DNA of 64,000 bases from Spirosoma oryzicola. Lineage in GTDB: Bacteria > Bacteroidota > Bacteroidia > Cytophagales > Spirosomataceae. The stretch is taken from positions 186,001 through 250,000 of the forward strand of contig NZ_CP089539.1 of NCBI RefSeq assembly GCF_021233055.1, given 5' to 3'. The notes under the pieces are model-generated. The model ran no database searches, was not told the origin of the DNA, and saw only the letters and a program-made list of their open reading frames with translations. The translations under genes were made by a program, and so were the position numbers. Below, in pieces: positions 53,699 to 63,556 of this stretch (positions are counted from its first letter, which is position 1; each line of letters begins with the position of its first letter).

Positions 53699-55330
53699 TT
53701 AGTAACCAGGATTTTGGGTCAATGATGTGTTTAGATTCAGCTCGGAAGCGGGGAGCGGCCACAGGTAATTTTTGGCCGGGTCGAACTGTCGACGTTGCGC
53801 CCGGATGTAGCCGTTGTCTACCGCCGGGTCGCCAAATTTGGCACCGTGGGCGTAGCCGTTGAGAACCGTCTCGGCGATCCGCCACCGGCGAATGTCGTCA
53901 ATCCGTAGTCCTTCCATGGCGAACTCGGTCCGGCGTTCCCGCCGAATAATCTGCGTCAGATCGCCACCTGTTGGGAAGTTCAACGCTGCCGCGTCCGTGA
54001 AGCCCGCCCGCTGCCGCAGGGGCCGAATCGTTTTGTCCCACACATCGGCGGTCATCTGTCCCAGGCTTTGCTTCGCTTCCGCGTACATCAGCAGGACTTC
54101 GGCATATCGGATCAGGTGAAGATTCAGCCCCGACGCAAAGTTGGCCAGACTATTCGGGTCGTAGTATTTGCGCCAGTAGTAACCCGTGGGTGAGCCCTGC
54201 CCGTTGAGCGCGTATTCGTTCAGAGCGGGGCGGACCGGGTCCGAGCCGGGTCGGATGTAGATCGTTTGCGTCGTGCCGTCCGCGTTCCGCCAAAGGTACT
54301 GGTCATAGACAACTGTGGCCGTCAGCCGAGGGTCGCGATTGACGTAGGGATTGCTTTCGACGTACCCTGAGCCCGTCTCGCTGATCGCTTTGCCGTTAAG
54401 CATGATGTAGTCGTTGACCAGTTCCTGCGTGGGGGCCAAGCTATTGGTTCGGGCTCCAACCGAGCGGGGAGCGAAGTCGAAAAACTCCGACCAAGTACGC
54501 AGACCGGGTACGTATTGCAGGGCCAGCATAGACTCGTTGCTGGTTTTGTTAACCGTTGGGCTGCTGAACAGATCGCCGTAATTGGCCGCCAGTCCGTACT
54601 GTCCGTTGGTCGTTTGATCGTTCATCAACTGTTCGCAAAGGGTAACAACCTCGGCCATCCGATTTCCTTCGTAGAGCAAGGCTCTGGCTTGTAAGGCAAT
54701 AGCAGCCCCTTTGGTAATCCGACCGTTATCGGCGGGGGCGTAGGCGTCCCGGGAGGGCAGCACAGCCGCAGCCGCTGTCAGCTCATCCGTGACAAATTTC
54801 AGAACGGTGGCTCTTGGTGAACGGGCAATCGTTTTGGCTTCGTCCGGCGAAATATTGCGGTCCAGCAGGGGAACGTCGCCATACCATTTCATCAGGTTAA
54901 AATGGTGCCAGGCCCGCACGAAACGCACCTCACCTTTCATCCGCGCCAGCGTCTCCGCCGGAAGCGTCGTGTTCTGATCCACGTTGGTCAGGAAGATGTT
55001 GCAGGATTTGATACCGCTATAATAAAACGACCAGTCGTTCTGGAACTTCGGTAACGTCGAGGTAAAACTACCACTCGCGATGGCTTCTGGATTGCCCGCT
55101 GCCGACCCTTGCGCGGTGTAGGCATTATCCGACAAAGCCTCGTTGTAGAAGTATAACGTGCTGTTATACATGCCACTGTAAATGTTATTCAGAGCATTAT
55201 TTACGTTCTCGCCTGATGTCCAGAAGTTAAGTTCCGTAAACCGGTCGACCGGGGCTATGTCTAAAGGTCCGCACCCGACGACGGTAAGCAACACCAGGCA
55301 CAGGCTACTTATCTTTTTGAGAAGATTCAT
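53699..55330 (-). CDS. SusD/RagB-family outer-membrane lipoprotein
   Basis: A 543-residue nutrient-binding lipoprotein (lipobox VVGC, Cys20). It has the helical TPR scaffold and the family landmarks ELNFWTSGENVNNALNNIY, WYGDVPLLD, LIRYAEVLLMYAEAK and IRRERRTEFAMEGLRIDDIRRW split over two segments. SusD is the lid of the SusC transporter and delivers the mannan oligosaccharide. It lies 20 bp after susC and is followed at 20 bp by the SusE gene. Confidence 0.93.
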   Translation of the reverse strand: MNLLKKISSLCLVLLTVVGCGPLDIAPVDRFTELNFWTSGENVNNALNNIYSGMYNSTLYFYNEALSDNAYTAQGSAAGNPEAIASGSFTSTLPKFQNDWSFYYSGIKSCNIFLTNVDQNTTLPAETLARMKGEVRFVRAWHHFNLMKWYGDVPLLDRNISPDEAKTIARSPRATVLKFVTDELTAAAAVLPSRDAYAPADNGRITKGAAIALQARALLYEGNRMAEVVTLCEQLMNDQTTNGQYGLAANYGDLFSSPTVNKTSNESMLALQYVPGLRTWSEFFDFAPRSVGARTNSLAPTQELVNDYIMLNGKAISETGSGYVESNPYVNRDPRLTATVVYDQYLWRNADGTTQTIYIRPGSDPVRPALNEYALNGQGSPTGYYWRKYYDPNSLANFASGLNLHLIRYAEVLLMYAEAKQSLGQMTADVWDKTIRPLRQRAGFTDAAALNFPTGGDLTQIIRRERRTEFAMEGLRIDDIRRWRIAETVLNGYAHGAKFGDPAVDNGYIRAQRRQFDPAKNYLWPLPASELNLNTSLTQNPGY

Positions 55331-55350
55331 ATCTAGTTGTTAGGTAAGGG

Positions 55351-58300
55351 TTATAGGCTGAGATCGAGACCGAACCCGTAAAAAATGGGCAAAGGATAAT
55401 TGCGACCGCTGTTTGACGACGCATTTAAGTTGAGGTTGTTGTTGAACTCAGACGTTTCGGGATCGATAAACTTTAGCTGCGTAAGCGTCAGCAAGTTTTG
55501 GCCAATCAGGGATACCCGCAGGCGCTGAACCCCAAATTTCTGGGTTACGGCAGCCGGGATGGTGTAACCCACCTGCACGTTCCGCAACCGGGCGTATGCG
55601 CCACTGTACCGATACACGTCTGATCCAAATCGCCAGTTGTTGGTGTTGGAAGGTGAGCCGATAGCCGCCAGCCGGGGGTAGCGCGCATTCTGATTTGTGG
55701 GCGTCCAGAAATCCGTCTGGTGTTCATATAGGGTTGCCCCGTAATTGTAGTGGAATGGCTCGACGGTTTCGCCCCGCAGCATCACATCGCGCTTGCCTAC
55801 GCCCTGGATGAACAGATTCAGATCGAAGCCTTTTACCGCGAGTCGGTAGGTGAAGCCGAACGTGTAGCGCGGGAATGGGTTACCCAGCACAATTTTGTCG
55901 CTGTCGTCAATCTTGCCGTCCCCATTGAAGTCCGTAAATTTCAGATCACCCGGCCCGACCGTAACGCCGTCCGGTTTCGGTGAGTTATCAACATCCGCCT
56001 GATTTTGAAAAAAACCGTTCGTCTGGTAGCCCCAATACTGCGTGATGGGCTGGCCCACTTTCCGGATAAACCCGAACGCATCGACGTTTGAAATTTGCTG
56101 CTCGGAGCCATAGGTAAGGGCCAGCAGGGTATTCTTGTTGTCGGCTAAATTGACGCTGAAACTTTGCTTAACGGCTTTCGTATTCAGGTTATACGTCGCA
56201 CTAACTTCCCAACCGGTGTTTTTAACTTTCGCTACGTTGTAATCGGGAAAGCCTGCGCCAAACAAGAGCGGAATGTCCTGACGGCTGTACAAAATATCGC
56301 TGGTTACCTTGTTGAAGTAATCGAGGGAAAGCGACAGCTTGTTTTGAAAAAAGCTCGCATCGGTACCGACGTTCAGAATGGCCGATTTTTCCCAAGTCAG
56401 ATCCGGATTGCCCAGGTTAAATCCCGCTCCCCCAACAACCGCGTTGTTGAAGCCGTAGGCGTTGGCATAATTAAAGAAGTTGGTTTGGTACTGATAAGCA
56501 TTTACGTTTTGATTACCAACTAGACCATACGAAGCACGCAGCTTCAGACTGGTCAGCGCATTCCGGGTTGGTTCCATGAATGATTCTTCGGAAAGAATCC
56601 AGGACCCAGACAGCGATGGGAAGAAGCCCCACCGTCGGCCCGAAGCAAACTTGGACGACCCATCCTGACGGAAGTTTCCTTCCAGATAATAGCGATCTTT
56701 GAACGAGTAATTGACCCGGCCAAACACGGAACTAATGCGCGTTTCGTTTGTGCTGGCGTTGCTGTTGTAGGAGTTGACCGGGTCCAGAATGGTTCCGGTC
56801 GTTGGCGTACCCAGGGCCGGATCAGTCAGCGTTTTCTGCAACTGGAAGCCGTTGGAGCGGTAGTGTTCATCGGAAGCACCCAGCAAGACTTTGATGCTGT
56901 GGGCACCGAAGCGCTTAGTGTAATCCGCGAATAATTGCGTGTTCAGCAGCGAATTTTTGAAACTGTTGTCATACACGGTCCGGTCATTTCCGTACACCCC
57001 CGATGGGTAGTTGTTAACCTGTAACCGACGGAAAAAGGCGTTATTAGCATTCTGCGTGCCCCCGAAAATACCCGTTAGTTTCAGGTCTTTGGTGATGCTT
57101 AATTCGGCGTTCAGATTACCGAAGAACTGGTCGTTGTCGGATAGATAGGAGCCACCTTGCTCTAGTACACTTTTCACATTGTACTGCGAAGCAACCGGAT
57201 TGGTCAGGTAATTGCCAGCGGCATCCTGAAAGCTGTAGTTCAGCGGTACCCGATCCGCATCAGCAAAAATGACCCAGTCGGTATTGCTGTGCGACTTATT
57301 GCTCGATTTGACGTAGTTCAGAATCGTATTCACGCGTAGTTTGCCGATAACCGAAAGCTGATTCAACCGCAGGTTGTATTTTTTGTAACCGTACGATGGC
57401 CCGACGAAATTGCTGCGCTGATCCTGGAGTCCGGCTGAGATCAGGTAACTGCTGTTTGCTCCTCCACCGGTAATCGAAATATTGTGTAATTGTTGTGGCG
57501 CACTTTGTAGAATCGACTGTCGCTCCCAGTCGCCATTACCCTGAGCTTTCAGCGCCTGAATATCGTCCGGCGTATAGATGGGTGGCAACCCCGAGTTAAT
57601 CAAGGACAAATTTTTGTAGTACGCATTATCCCAGGCGCTTACTTTGTGTAATCCGACATAAGGTGTTTGCAGGCCATAACTTCCGTTGTATGTAATCGTG
57701 GCTTTCTGGTTTAATTTTCCGCCTTTCGTCGTGATAAGAAGGACGCCGTTGGCCGAGCGGGAACCATAAATTGCGGCTGAACCAGCATCTTTCAGGACAG
57801 ATACGCTCGCGATGTCGTTGGGATTGAGCAGATTGATGTCTCCGCCAATGATGCCGTCGATGACAATCAGGGGTGTGTTGTCGCCCAGCGTACCCAGCCC
57901 CCGAATGTTGATATTGACCCCACTACCCGGACTGAAATTTGTCTGCTGGATAATCAGGTTTGGCGACTCGCCCTGCAACGCCTGGAGTACGTTTGTCACC
58001 GGCTTGCCTTCAATACTCTGGGATTTGATCTGGTCCACCGCGCCGGTCACCGACAGTTTATCCTGCCGACCGTAGCCAACCACCACCACCTCATCGAGCG
58101 ACTGGCCACTATCCGCCGTTAGCGTTACGTTAATGGTTCGATCCTGCCCAATAACGAGGGTCTTCTTGGTGTAGCCGATGTAGGAGAAGGCGAGGCTGCG
58201 TCCCACGTAATTGTCCGGCAGCGATAACCGGTATTTGCCATTTTCGTCGGTAGTGGTCCCAATCGTAGTGCCCACTACACTTACTGTTGCGCCCGGTAAA

Positions 58301-58473
58301 GGCTTCTGCTGCTCGTCCAGTACCTGGCCCGTTAGTTCGATGTTGAGCGCGGCAAAGGCCGATGAGCTGGCTAAAAGGCCGTAATTCAGCAGAAAAAGTA
58401 GTAACCCGAGAAGCTGCCGCTGCTTACCTGACCAGGTTATTAAGGGCATTCGATGATGTATTGGAATGTTCAT
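55351..58473 (-). CDS. SusC/RagA-family TonB-dependent outer-membrane transporter
   Basis: A 1040-residue beta-barrel. After the signal peptide (to about residue 42) a carboxypeptidase-regulatory-like domain (TGQVLDEQQKPLPGATVSV) carries the SusC hallmark, then a TonB box (DEVVVVGYG), the plug (VIDGIIGGDI; SVLKDAGSAAIYGSRSANG) and a 22-strand barrel ending in an aromatic residue-poor GLDLSL. It imports oligomannosides with TonB energy and works in a complex with the following SusD. There is no N-terminal FecR-sensing extension, which fits regulation by the GntR protein rather than by a sigma/anti-sigma pair. Confidence 0.93.
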   Translation of the reverse strand: MNIPIHHRMPLITWSGKQRQLLGLLLFLLNYGLLASSSAFAALNIELTGQVLDEQQKPLPGATVSVVGTTIGTTTDENGKYRLSLPDNYVGRSLAFSYIGYTKKTLVIGQDRTINVTLTADSGQSLDEVVVVGYGRQDKLSVTGAVDQIKSQSIEGKPVTNVLQALQGESPNLIIQQTNFSPGSGVNINIRGLGTLGDNTPLIVIDGIIGGDINLLNPNDIASVSVLKDAGSAAIYGSRSANGVLLITTKGGKLNQKATITYNGSYGLQTPYVGLHKVSAWDNAYYKNLSLINSGLPPIYTPDDIQALKAQGNGDWERQSILQSAPQQLHNISITGGGANSSYLISAGLQDQRSNFVGPSYGYKKYNLRLNQLSVIGKLRVNTILNYVKSSNKSHSNTDWVIFADADRVPLNYSFQDAAGNYLTNPVASQYNVKSVLEQGGSYLSDNDQFFGNLNAELSITKDLKLTGIFGGTQNANNAFFRRLQVNNYPSGVYGNDRTVYDNSFKNSLLNTQLFADYTKRFGAHSIKVLLGASDEHYRSNGFQLQKTLTDPALGTPTTGTILDPVNSYNSNASTNETRISSVFGRVNYSFKDRYYLEGNFRQDGSSKFASGRRWGFFPSLSGSWILSEESFMEPTRNALTSLKLRASYGLVGNQNVNAYQYQTNFFNYANAYGFNNAVVGGAGFNLGNPDLTWEKSAILNVGTDASFFQNKLSLSLDYFNKVTSDILYSRQDIPLLFGAGFPDYNVAKVKNTGWEVSATYNLNTKAVKQSFSVNLADNKNTLLALTYGSEQQISNVDAFGFIRKVGQPITQYWGYQTNGFFQNQADVDNSPKPDGVTVGPGDLKFTDFNGDGKIDDSDKIVLGNPFPRYTFGFTYRLAVKGFDLNLFIQGVGKRDVMLRGETVEPFHYNYGATLYEHQTDFWTPTNQNARYPRLAAIGSPSNTNNWRFGSDVYRYSGAYARLRNVQVGYTIPAAVTQKFGVQRLRVSLIGQNLLTLTQLKFIDPETSEFNNNLNLNASSNSGRNYPLPIFYGFGLDLSL

Positions 58474-58542
58474 ACGGGGTTTGTTGGTTTAGGAAAACTC
58501 AGTGAATCTTAGGATACACACGAAAAGAGTAAGGTTTAGGAA

Positions 58543-59970
58543 TTATAAATGGGTAGTTCGGTTGGAGCGATACGTATCTTTCCAGTACGCTTCGATTGCT
58601 TCTAGGGAGTAGCCTTTGGTTTCGGGAATCAGTTTCCAGGTAATCCACAAGGCGGGGGAGCAGCACAGTGCAAACAGCCAGAAGGTCCCGGCAGAACCGA
58701 CCTCCTCAAGCAAAAAGGGCGTTAGCTGACCGACCAGGAAATTACCGATCCAGAGCGACAGCGTAGCCAGCGCCATTGCTTTGCCTCGGATGGCATTGGG
58801 AAATATTTCGCTGACAACGACCCAGCACACAGGCCCGAACGAAAACGCAAAGCAGGCAATGAAGGCTAGAATGAAAAGCAATATCCACGGCCCAGAGGTA
58901 ACGCCCATCTGAAAGAGCAAGCCGATAATTAGTAGTGACAGTACCGCCCCACCGACGCCCACATACAGCAAGGGTTTGCGACCCCATTTGTCGATGGTGA
59001 AAATCGCGACGAACGTGAAAGCCACATTGACCAGCCCGATGGTAACCTGTCCACCCAATGCGTTATTGAGCGTAAAACCGGCCTGTTCCAGAATGCGCGG
59101 ACCGTAGTAAATCACGGCGTTGATGCCGCACACCTGCGATAGAAACGGCAGCAGCAAGCCGATCCACAAAGCCCGGCGGTAAGTAGGTGTAAAGACTTCG
59201 CTCAGATTGCTTTCTCCTTCGTCACCCGTTGCGTTGAACGCTTCAATCTCATTTTGGGCAGAAACGGGACCGTCTATACGAGTCAGGATTTCCCGCGCTT
59301 TTTGCTCCTGCCCGCGCAGTAACAACCAACGGGGTGATTCGGGGACTACCAATAAGGCTAGTAAGAAAACACCCGCTGGTAAGGCACCTAAACCCAGCAT
59401 ACCCCGCCAGACCTGCGTCGAGAAAATAGGCTGGAGTGTTTCGTTTTCGAACGTATCGGTGGTGTGATCAGCCAGGTAAGCATTCGAGAAATAAGCCAGT
59501 ACGATACCCACGGTCAGAGCCAGTTGGTAGAGCGACACCATTGTTCCCCGGTAGCGGGGGGGCGCAAACTCCGAGATATACAGCGGAGAAACCATCGAGG
59601 CCACGCCAATGCCTAAGCCCCCTACCAGCCGAAAAGCGATCAGCGTGGTAAACGTGGTTGAGAACATACACCCAATAGCAGACGCCAGAAACAAAACCGC
59701 CGAGATAATCTGGACCAGTTTGCGTCCGTAGGTGTCGCTAAGTTTTCCTGAAACGCTGACGCCGACGATGCAACCCAGCAGGGCACAACTCACAAACCAG
59801 CCTTCCTGCACTGCATCAAGCGCAAAATCGTTTTTAACTAGACTGACGGTCCCTGAAATGACGGCAGTGTCGAAACCGAACAGGAAACCACCCAGCGCAG
59901 CCACCAGACAAACCAGGTACAGGTACGATTTATTAACCTTGTTTGTCGGTTGATTCGTTAAGGCAATCAT
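58543..59970 (-). CDS. MFS sugar porter (XylE/GalP family)
   Basis: A 475-residue inner-membrane symporter with 12 helices. Family motifs: GFDTAVISG in TM1, the loop 2-3 motif GKLSDTYGRK, loop 6-7 PESPRWLLLRGQ, loop 8-9 DKWGRKPLL and the C-terminal PETKGYSLEAIE. It would carry mannose or short oligosaccharides from periplasm to cytosol. It is the first gene of the nine-gene operon, and a HutC-type operator lies about 90 bp upstream of its start. Confidence 0.92.
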   Translation of the reverse strand: MIALTNQPTNKVNKSYLYLVCLVAALGGFLFGFDTAVISGTVSLVKNDFALDAVQEGWFVSCALLGCIVGVSVSGKLSDTYGRKLVQIISAVLFLASAIGCMFSTTFTTLIAFRLVGGLGIGVASMVSPLYISEFAPPRYRGTMVSLYQLALTVGIVLAYFSNAYLADHTTDTFENETLQPIFSTQVWRGMLGLGALPAGVFLLALLVVPESPRWLLLRGQEQKAREILTRIDGPVSAQNEIEAFNATGDEGESNLSEVFTPTYRRALWIGLLLPFLSQVCGINAVIYYGPRILEQAGFTLNNALGGQVTIGLVNVAFTFVAIFTIDKWGRKPLLYVGVGGAVLSLLIIGLLFQMGVTSGPWILLFILAFIACFAFSFGPVCWVVVSEIFPNAIRGKAMALATLSLWIGNFLVGQLTPFLLEEVGSAGTFWLFALCCSPALWITWKLIPETKGYSLEAIEAYWKDTYRSNRTTHL

Positions 59971-60057
59971 GATTAAGGGTGATAAAGGGTTTAGGATGAT
60001 TCCTCTTATTCACTTGAATTAAGGACTTTCAAAGTGGACAAAGTTTTCGAATGTCCA

Positions 60058-60071
60058 TATGTATAGACATA
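60058..60071. promoter_or_regulatory. GntR/HutC-type operator before the mannan operon
   Basis: TATGTATAGACATA contains GTATAGAC, which matches the HutC-subfamily consensus GTMTAKAC. It lies 88 bp upstream of the MFS start. The same 10-bp core, in reverse orientation, occurs before the regulator gene. Confidence 0.65.
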
Positions 60072-60149
60072 TCAATATCGACAACTATAAACTGATACTA
60101 ATCAAACGACTAGCACAAGACAATTAGGCAATAAGCTGGTTTGTACAAA

Positions 60150-60884
60150 TTACTTGCGGGCTATATCGATGGCATACGTAAAGCGATCAGCCCGATAATA
60201 GCCAATATTGTATTCAACAGGTCGGTCACCTGGGTCGCAGACAATCCGTTTCCGCAATAGAATAGGATCACCTGGTAGCGTGTGCAATACGGCAGCCAGT
60301 TGTTCATCGGCCAGCGTAGCGCTGATTTCTTCTTTCGACAGCACGACTACGGTGTGATAATCACGCTCCAGCATTTCGTAAAGCGGTTTGGAAAAGTCCT
60401 CGTTTCCCGTCAACCCCACTCGCGGGTGGAAATACGAGATAAAAGAAACAATGGGGCCGGCATCCAGCCCTCTCAGGCGCTCAAGCTTTAGTACTCTCGT
60501 GTCGGTATTGATCCCAAACACCTCCGCAATGTCCTGGTCGGCCAGGGTCCAGCTCGTCTTGATTTCGTAGTTCTGGAAGTCAACACCCTTATCGTGCATC
60601 TCGAGCGTAAAACTCGACCAGCTGTTCAGCTTGGTAGTGATCCGGTTCTTGGCGACCTTGGTACCTACGCCCTTTTTGCGTATTAACAATTGCTCGTGCA
60701 CAAGCTTGTTAATCGCCTGTCTGACTGTATTTCGGGCAATGCCGAGTCGCTTCGCTAAGTCAACTTCATTCGGAAAAAGTTTACCTTGCTGGTATTCTTC
60801 ACTATCAATCAAATCTCGCATAATAGTTTCCACTTGAAGATGAAGCGGAACAGAGCTGCTGTGATCAATAGTAAACAAATGCAT
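60150..60884 (-). CDS. GntR-family transcriptional regulator, HutC subfamily
   Basis: A 244-residue regulator. The N-terminal winged helix (residues 8-75) has VPLHLQVETIMRDLI, FPNEVDLAKRLGIARNTVRQ and the wing INKLVHEQLLIRKKGVGTKV. The C-terminal UTRA effector domain ends with READING-type strands (VEYNIGYYRADRFTYAI), which in HutC proteins bind a sugar phosphate or similar. It probably represses the mannan operon and itself until the inducer appears. ATGs at 60908 and 60884 are possible; because the operator (60898-60907) should precede translation, 60884 is preferred. The gene ends 179 bp before the MFS gene on the same strand. Confidence 0.88.
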   Translation of the reverse strand: MHLFTIDHSSSVPLHLQVETIMRDLIDSEEYQQGKLFPNEVDLAKRLGIARNTVRQAINKLVHEQLLIRKKGVGTKVAKNRITTKLNSWSSFTLEMHDKGVDFQNYEIKTSWTLADQDIAEVFGINTDTRVLKLERLRGLDAGPIVSFISYFHPRVGLTGNEDFSKPLYEMLERDYHTVVVLSKEEISATLADEQLAAVLHTLPGDPILLRKRIVCDPGDRPVEYNIGYYRADRFTYAIDIARK

Positions 60885-60897
60885 TGGCTTGTCTAAA

Positions 60898-60907
60898 TGT
60901 CTATACA
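60898..60907. promoter_or_regulatory. GntR/HutC-type operator before the regulator gene
   Basis: TGTCTATACA, the reverse complement of the core at 60060-60069, matches GTMTAKAC. A near-consensus -7 element lies about 15 bp further upstream on the minus strand (TAATCTTTG), so bound protein would block the start of transcription: autorepression. Confidence 0.6.
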
Positions 60908-60920
60908 TACTATACTGCAA

Positions 60921-61524
60921 AGATTAATTGATATTTTTATACTAGCAACTATTAGTTGTATTTTTTCAAAAAGGAATTAGGTTCAACCTATACGAATCAT
61001 AGATAAAGGCTCTAAATCAAGTAGTTGAATTGTTTTTTATAAACTAATAGAAAATCCATCCAACTGACTATTTTCTTGATCTTTTAACAAATCTTTATCG
61101 AGTTTATAGGCGACTAGAGACTGATTTGGCTGGTTTGCAGCCCGGCAGCGTTTTCACCGAGCGCAGGGTGGTTTAGAGACTTGTAGGTGAATGGAGGGCA
61201 GTAAGTAGTTTGGGGAACGTGCAGACCACCCAGTTGATGGCCAGCTTGGCAGAATCAATGCCACTTGCATAGTCAATGTGTATCATAGAACTTCCTACGT
61301 GGGAGGGTCAACACTCACATTACTATTCAAAAGGCCACAGGTCGCTTCACAAGGGTTCTGCTAACTCGCATTGCTGTCGCACTGGCGATCCAGTCGAGTC
61401 CGGGCTCTGGATCAGCTGGCTTCAAGAAAGGCTTCGATAGATTGGGGATAACCTTTCAGGTGTATCCAGCGTTAAAAACGTAACCGGTAGGCCAATTTTC
61501 CTTTTAATTTTTCAACAGATCCTT
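60921..61524. other. Intergenic region
   Basis: The first 200 bp are AT-rich. Between 61140 and 61480 base composition rises and short frames without starts look weakly coding (plus strand 61341-61482, minus strand about 61180-61290), but no family is recognisable; at most a relic. Confidence 0.4.
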
Positions 61525-62088
61525 ATGAACTTAAGTCATCAATTCATCTTGAGACTTTCCAGCATCATTTGCCTGGCTATAGCTGAACCCGCCATTGCTC
61601 AGAACAATCCCACCCTAAAGGCCACTGGTATACAGACCGGTACTGATCTGGGACTCAGCGCGGCTAAATCGACCGAACATACGACCCTGCTTAAGTTGCT
61701 GAAAGCCTCCGGTTTACTAAAGCAGGCTCATGGAAAAGGACCCTTCACGGTGTTTGCACCTACGAACGCGGCATTTTCTGAACTTCCGGATGGCGACCTA
61801 AACGAACTGCTGTTACCGTCGAGCAAAACCAGACTTATTCAGTTTCTGGCCTATCATGTCGTAAAAGGCCGACTGACATCGGATCAATTGAGAGACGGCC
61901 AAAGCTTAACGAATCTAAGCGGACAAATCCTAGTGGTGCATAAACAGGGCAATGACATAACTATCAAAGATGGCCGGGGTACGGTGGCGGAGGTCATTCA
62001 GGGCGATATTCGGGCTACCAACGGCGTGGTATACTCGATCAATCGGGTGTTGCAGCGAGTTGTCAACAAAGGACCCATTGTTCGTTAG
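61525..62088 (+). CDS. Fasciclin (FAS1) domain protein, exported
   Basis: A 187-residue protein with a signal peptide (ends PAIAQ, about residue 26) and one FAS1 domain (about 50-183): TTLLKLLKASGLLKQ, GPFTVFAPTNAAFSELP (H1 motif), LAYHVVKGRLTSDQL and the closing ATNGVVYSINRVLQ (H2 motif). FAS1 domains mediate adhesion and ligand binding at the cell surface. The gene appears to stand alone. Confidence 0.9.
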   Translation: MNLSHQFILRLSSIICLAIAEPAIAQNNPTLKATGIQTGTDLGLSAAKSTEHTTLLKLLKASGLLKQAHGKGPFTVFAPTNAAFSELPDGDLNELLLPSSKTRLIQFLAYHVVKGRLTSDQLRDGQSLTNLSGQILVVHKQGNDITIKDGRGTVAEVIQGDIRATNGVVYSINRVLQRVVNKGPIVR

Positions 62089-62224
62089 CTACTTGATAAC
62101 CTAGTCTTGCTTTTAGATCGAAAGCTATTCATTCAAACAGTACATCCCTTTTTGGGTCGGTAACTAGGCCCAACAACGATTTGACCACTGGCCGGTTTGA
62201 CTCCTGAGCTTTATTCTTCTATCA

Positions 62225-63556
62225 ATGACTACCCACCTTCGCCAGTATTGGCAGCAACTGCGTGAATCCCTTTGGTTTGTACCCGGCTTACTGGTACTAG
62301 CTTCCTTTGGAATGGCCTATGGTTTAGTAGAGTTTGATGCGCATACGAGCTGGCACGGCGAGAAGCAATTTCCACTGCTGTTTGGTTCGGGGGCTGAAGG
62401 AGCCAGGGCAATGCTGGGTGCCATTGCGGGTTCTATGCTGACGGTGGCTACACTATCCTTTTCCCTAACCTTATCGACCATTTCGCAGGTCAGTAACCAG
62501 TATTCTCCGCGCGTGTTGCGGAACTTCATGAGCGATAAGGTCAATCAGGTGGTGATGGGCTATTTTGTGGGTGTGTTCGCCTACTGTCTGATCGTGTTAG
62601 GAACCATTCGCGGCACTGACGAAATCAAATTTGTACCCGCTACGGCCGTGTTAGTAGGCTTGTTCCTGGCACTAGGTGGCGTAGCGGCCCTAATCTTTTT
62701 TATTCACCACATTGCCGAGTCGATCCAGACAGGTACAATTGTGCAGCATACATTTCACGAGACCCAAAAAGCTATTGCCCATTTTTTTCCAGATCAGTTT
62801 GGCGAACCCATTGATGATCCTCAGCAGTCCGAAGCGGCTCTGCGTTACGTCGAAGAGCAGACGGGCTGGTATCCGGTTAAGGCTGGGCAGGTGGGTTATT
62901 TGCAGTTGATCAATACCGACGGACTACTAAAATGGGCCACTCGGCATCGGGTGGTGCTCCGTATCGAAAAAGAAATGGGCGCTTTTATGAGCGAAGGCAC
63001 TGTACTTTTTTTAGTGCGTAGTGATATGGAGCGACCTAAAGCCGAAAAAGCGGACTGGCCAGATGATTTGTTGGACTACGTTAGCATTGGGCGGCATCGT
63101 AACATCGAACAGGATGTAGCGTTTGGTATTCAGCAGTTATTGGACATTTCGTTAAAAGCACTCTCCCCCGGTATCAATGACACGACCACGGCCATTATGG
63201 CGGTTGATTACCTGGGGGCTGTCTGCGAGCAACTGGCCCGTCGTGAGTTTCCCGCCCGACTGCGTTCCGATGGAAAGCATTTACGGGTGCTGGTGCGGAG
63301 GGCCGACTTTGCCGATTACATTCGACTGGCTTTCGATTTACCTCTTATAAATGCGAAGGATGACCATGCCGTATTGAGACGATTGCTGGTAGCGCTGGCG
63401 ACGGTCAATGAAGCCGTATGCTCGGCTGACCGTAAACCCGTTCTGCGTGAGCTGGCTGACCGGTTGGTCAAGTACGCTGACCAGATGCTAAAGACTGATT
63501 ACGAAAAACGTCAGGTACAAGAGTTGTACAACGATTTGATGAAAACCTGGTCCTAA
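62225..63556 (+). CDS. DUF2254 membrane protein
   Basis: A 443-residue protein. Four membrane helices occupy the first 170 residues (SLWFVPGLLVLASFGMAYGL; AMLGAIAGSMLTVATLSFS; QVVMGYFVGVFAYCLIVLG; FLALGGVAALIFFIHHIA). The segment SLTLSTISQVSNQYSPRVLRNF and the cytosolic GIQQLLDISLKALSPGINDTTTA motif are characteristic of DUF2254. The length is normal. The biochemical function is unknown. Confidence 0.85.
   Translation: MTTHLRQYWQQLRESLWFVPGLLVLASFGMAYGLVEFDAHTSWHGEKQFPLLFGSGAEGARAMLGAIAGSMLTVATLSFSLTLSTISQVSNQYSPRVLRNFMSDKVNQVVMGYFVGVFAYCLIVLGTIRGTDEIKFVPATAVLVGLFLALGGVAALIFFIHHIAESIQTGTIVQHTFHETQKAIAHFFPDQFGEPIDDPQQSEAALRYVEEQTGWYPVKAGQVGYLQLINTDGLLKWATRHRVVLRIEKEMGAFMSEGTVLFLVRSDMERPKAEKADWPDDLLDYVSIGRHRNIEQDVAFGIQQLLDISLKALSPGINDTTTAIMAVDYLGAVCEQLARREFPARLRSDGKHLRVLVRRADFADYIRLAFDLPLINAKDDHAVLRRLLVALATVNEAVCSADRKPVLRELADRLVKYADQMLKTDYEKRQVQELYNDLMKTWS

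Noticed and set aside
61180-61482. Weakly coding-looking fragments before the fasciclin gene
   Set aside because: Readable only without start codons; I could not link them to any transposase or other family.
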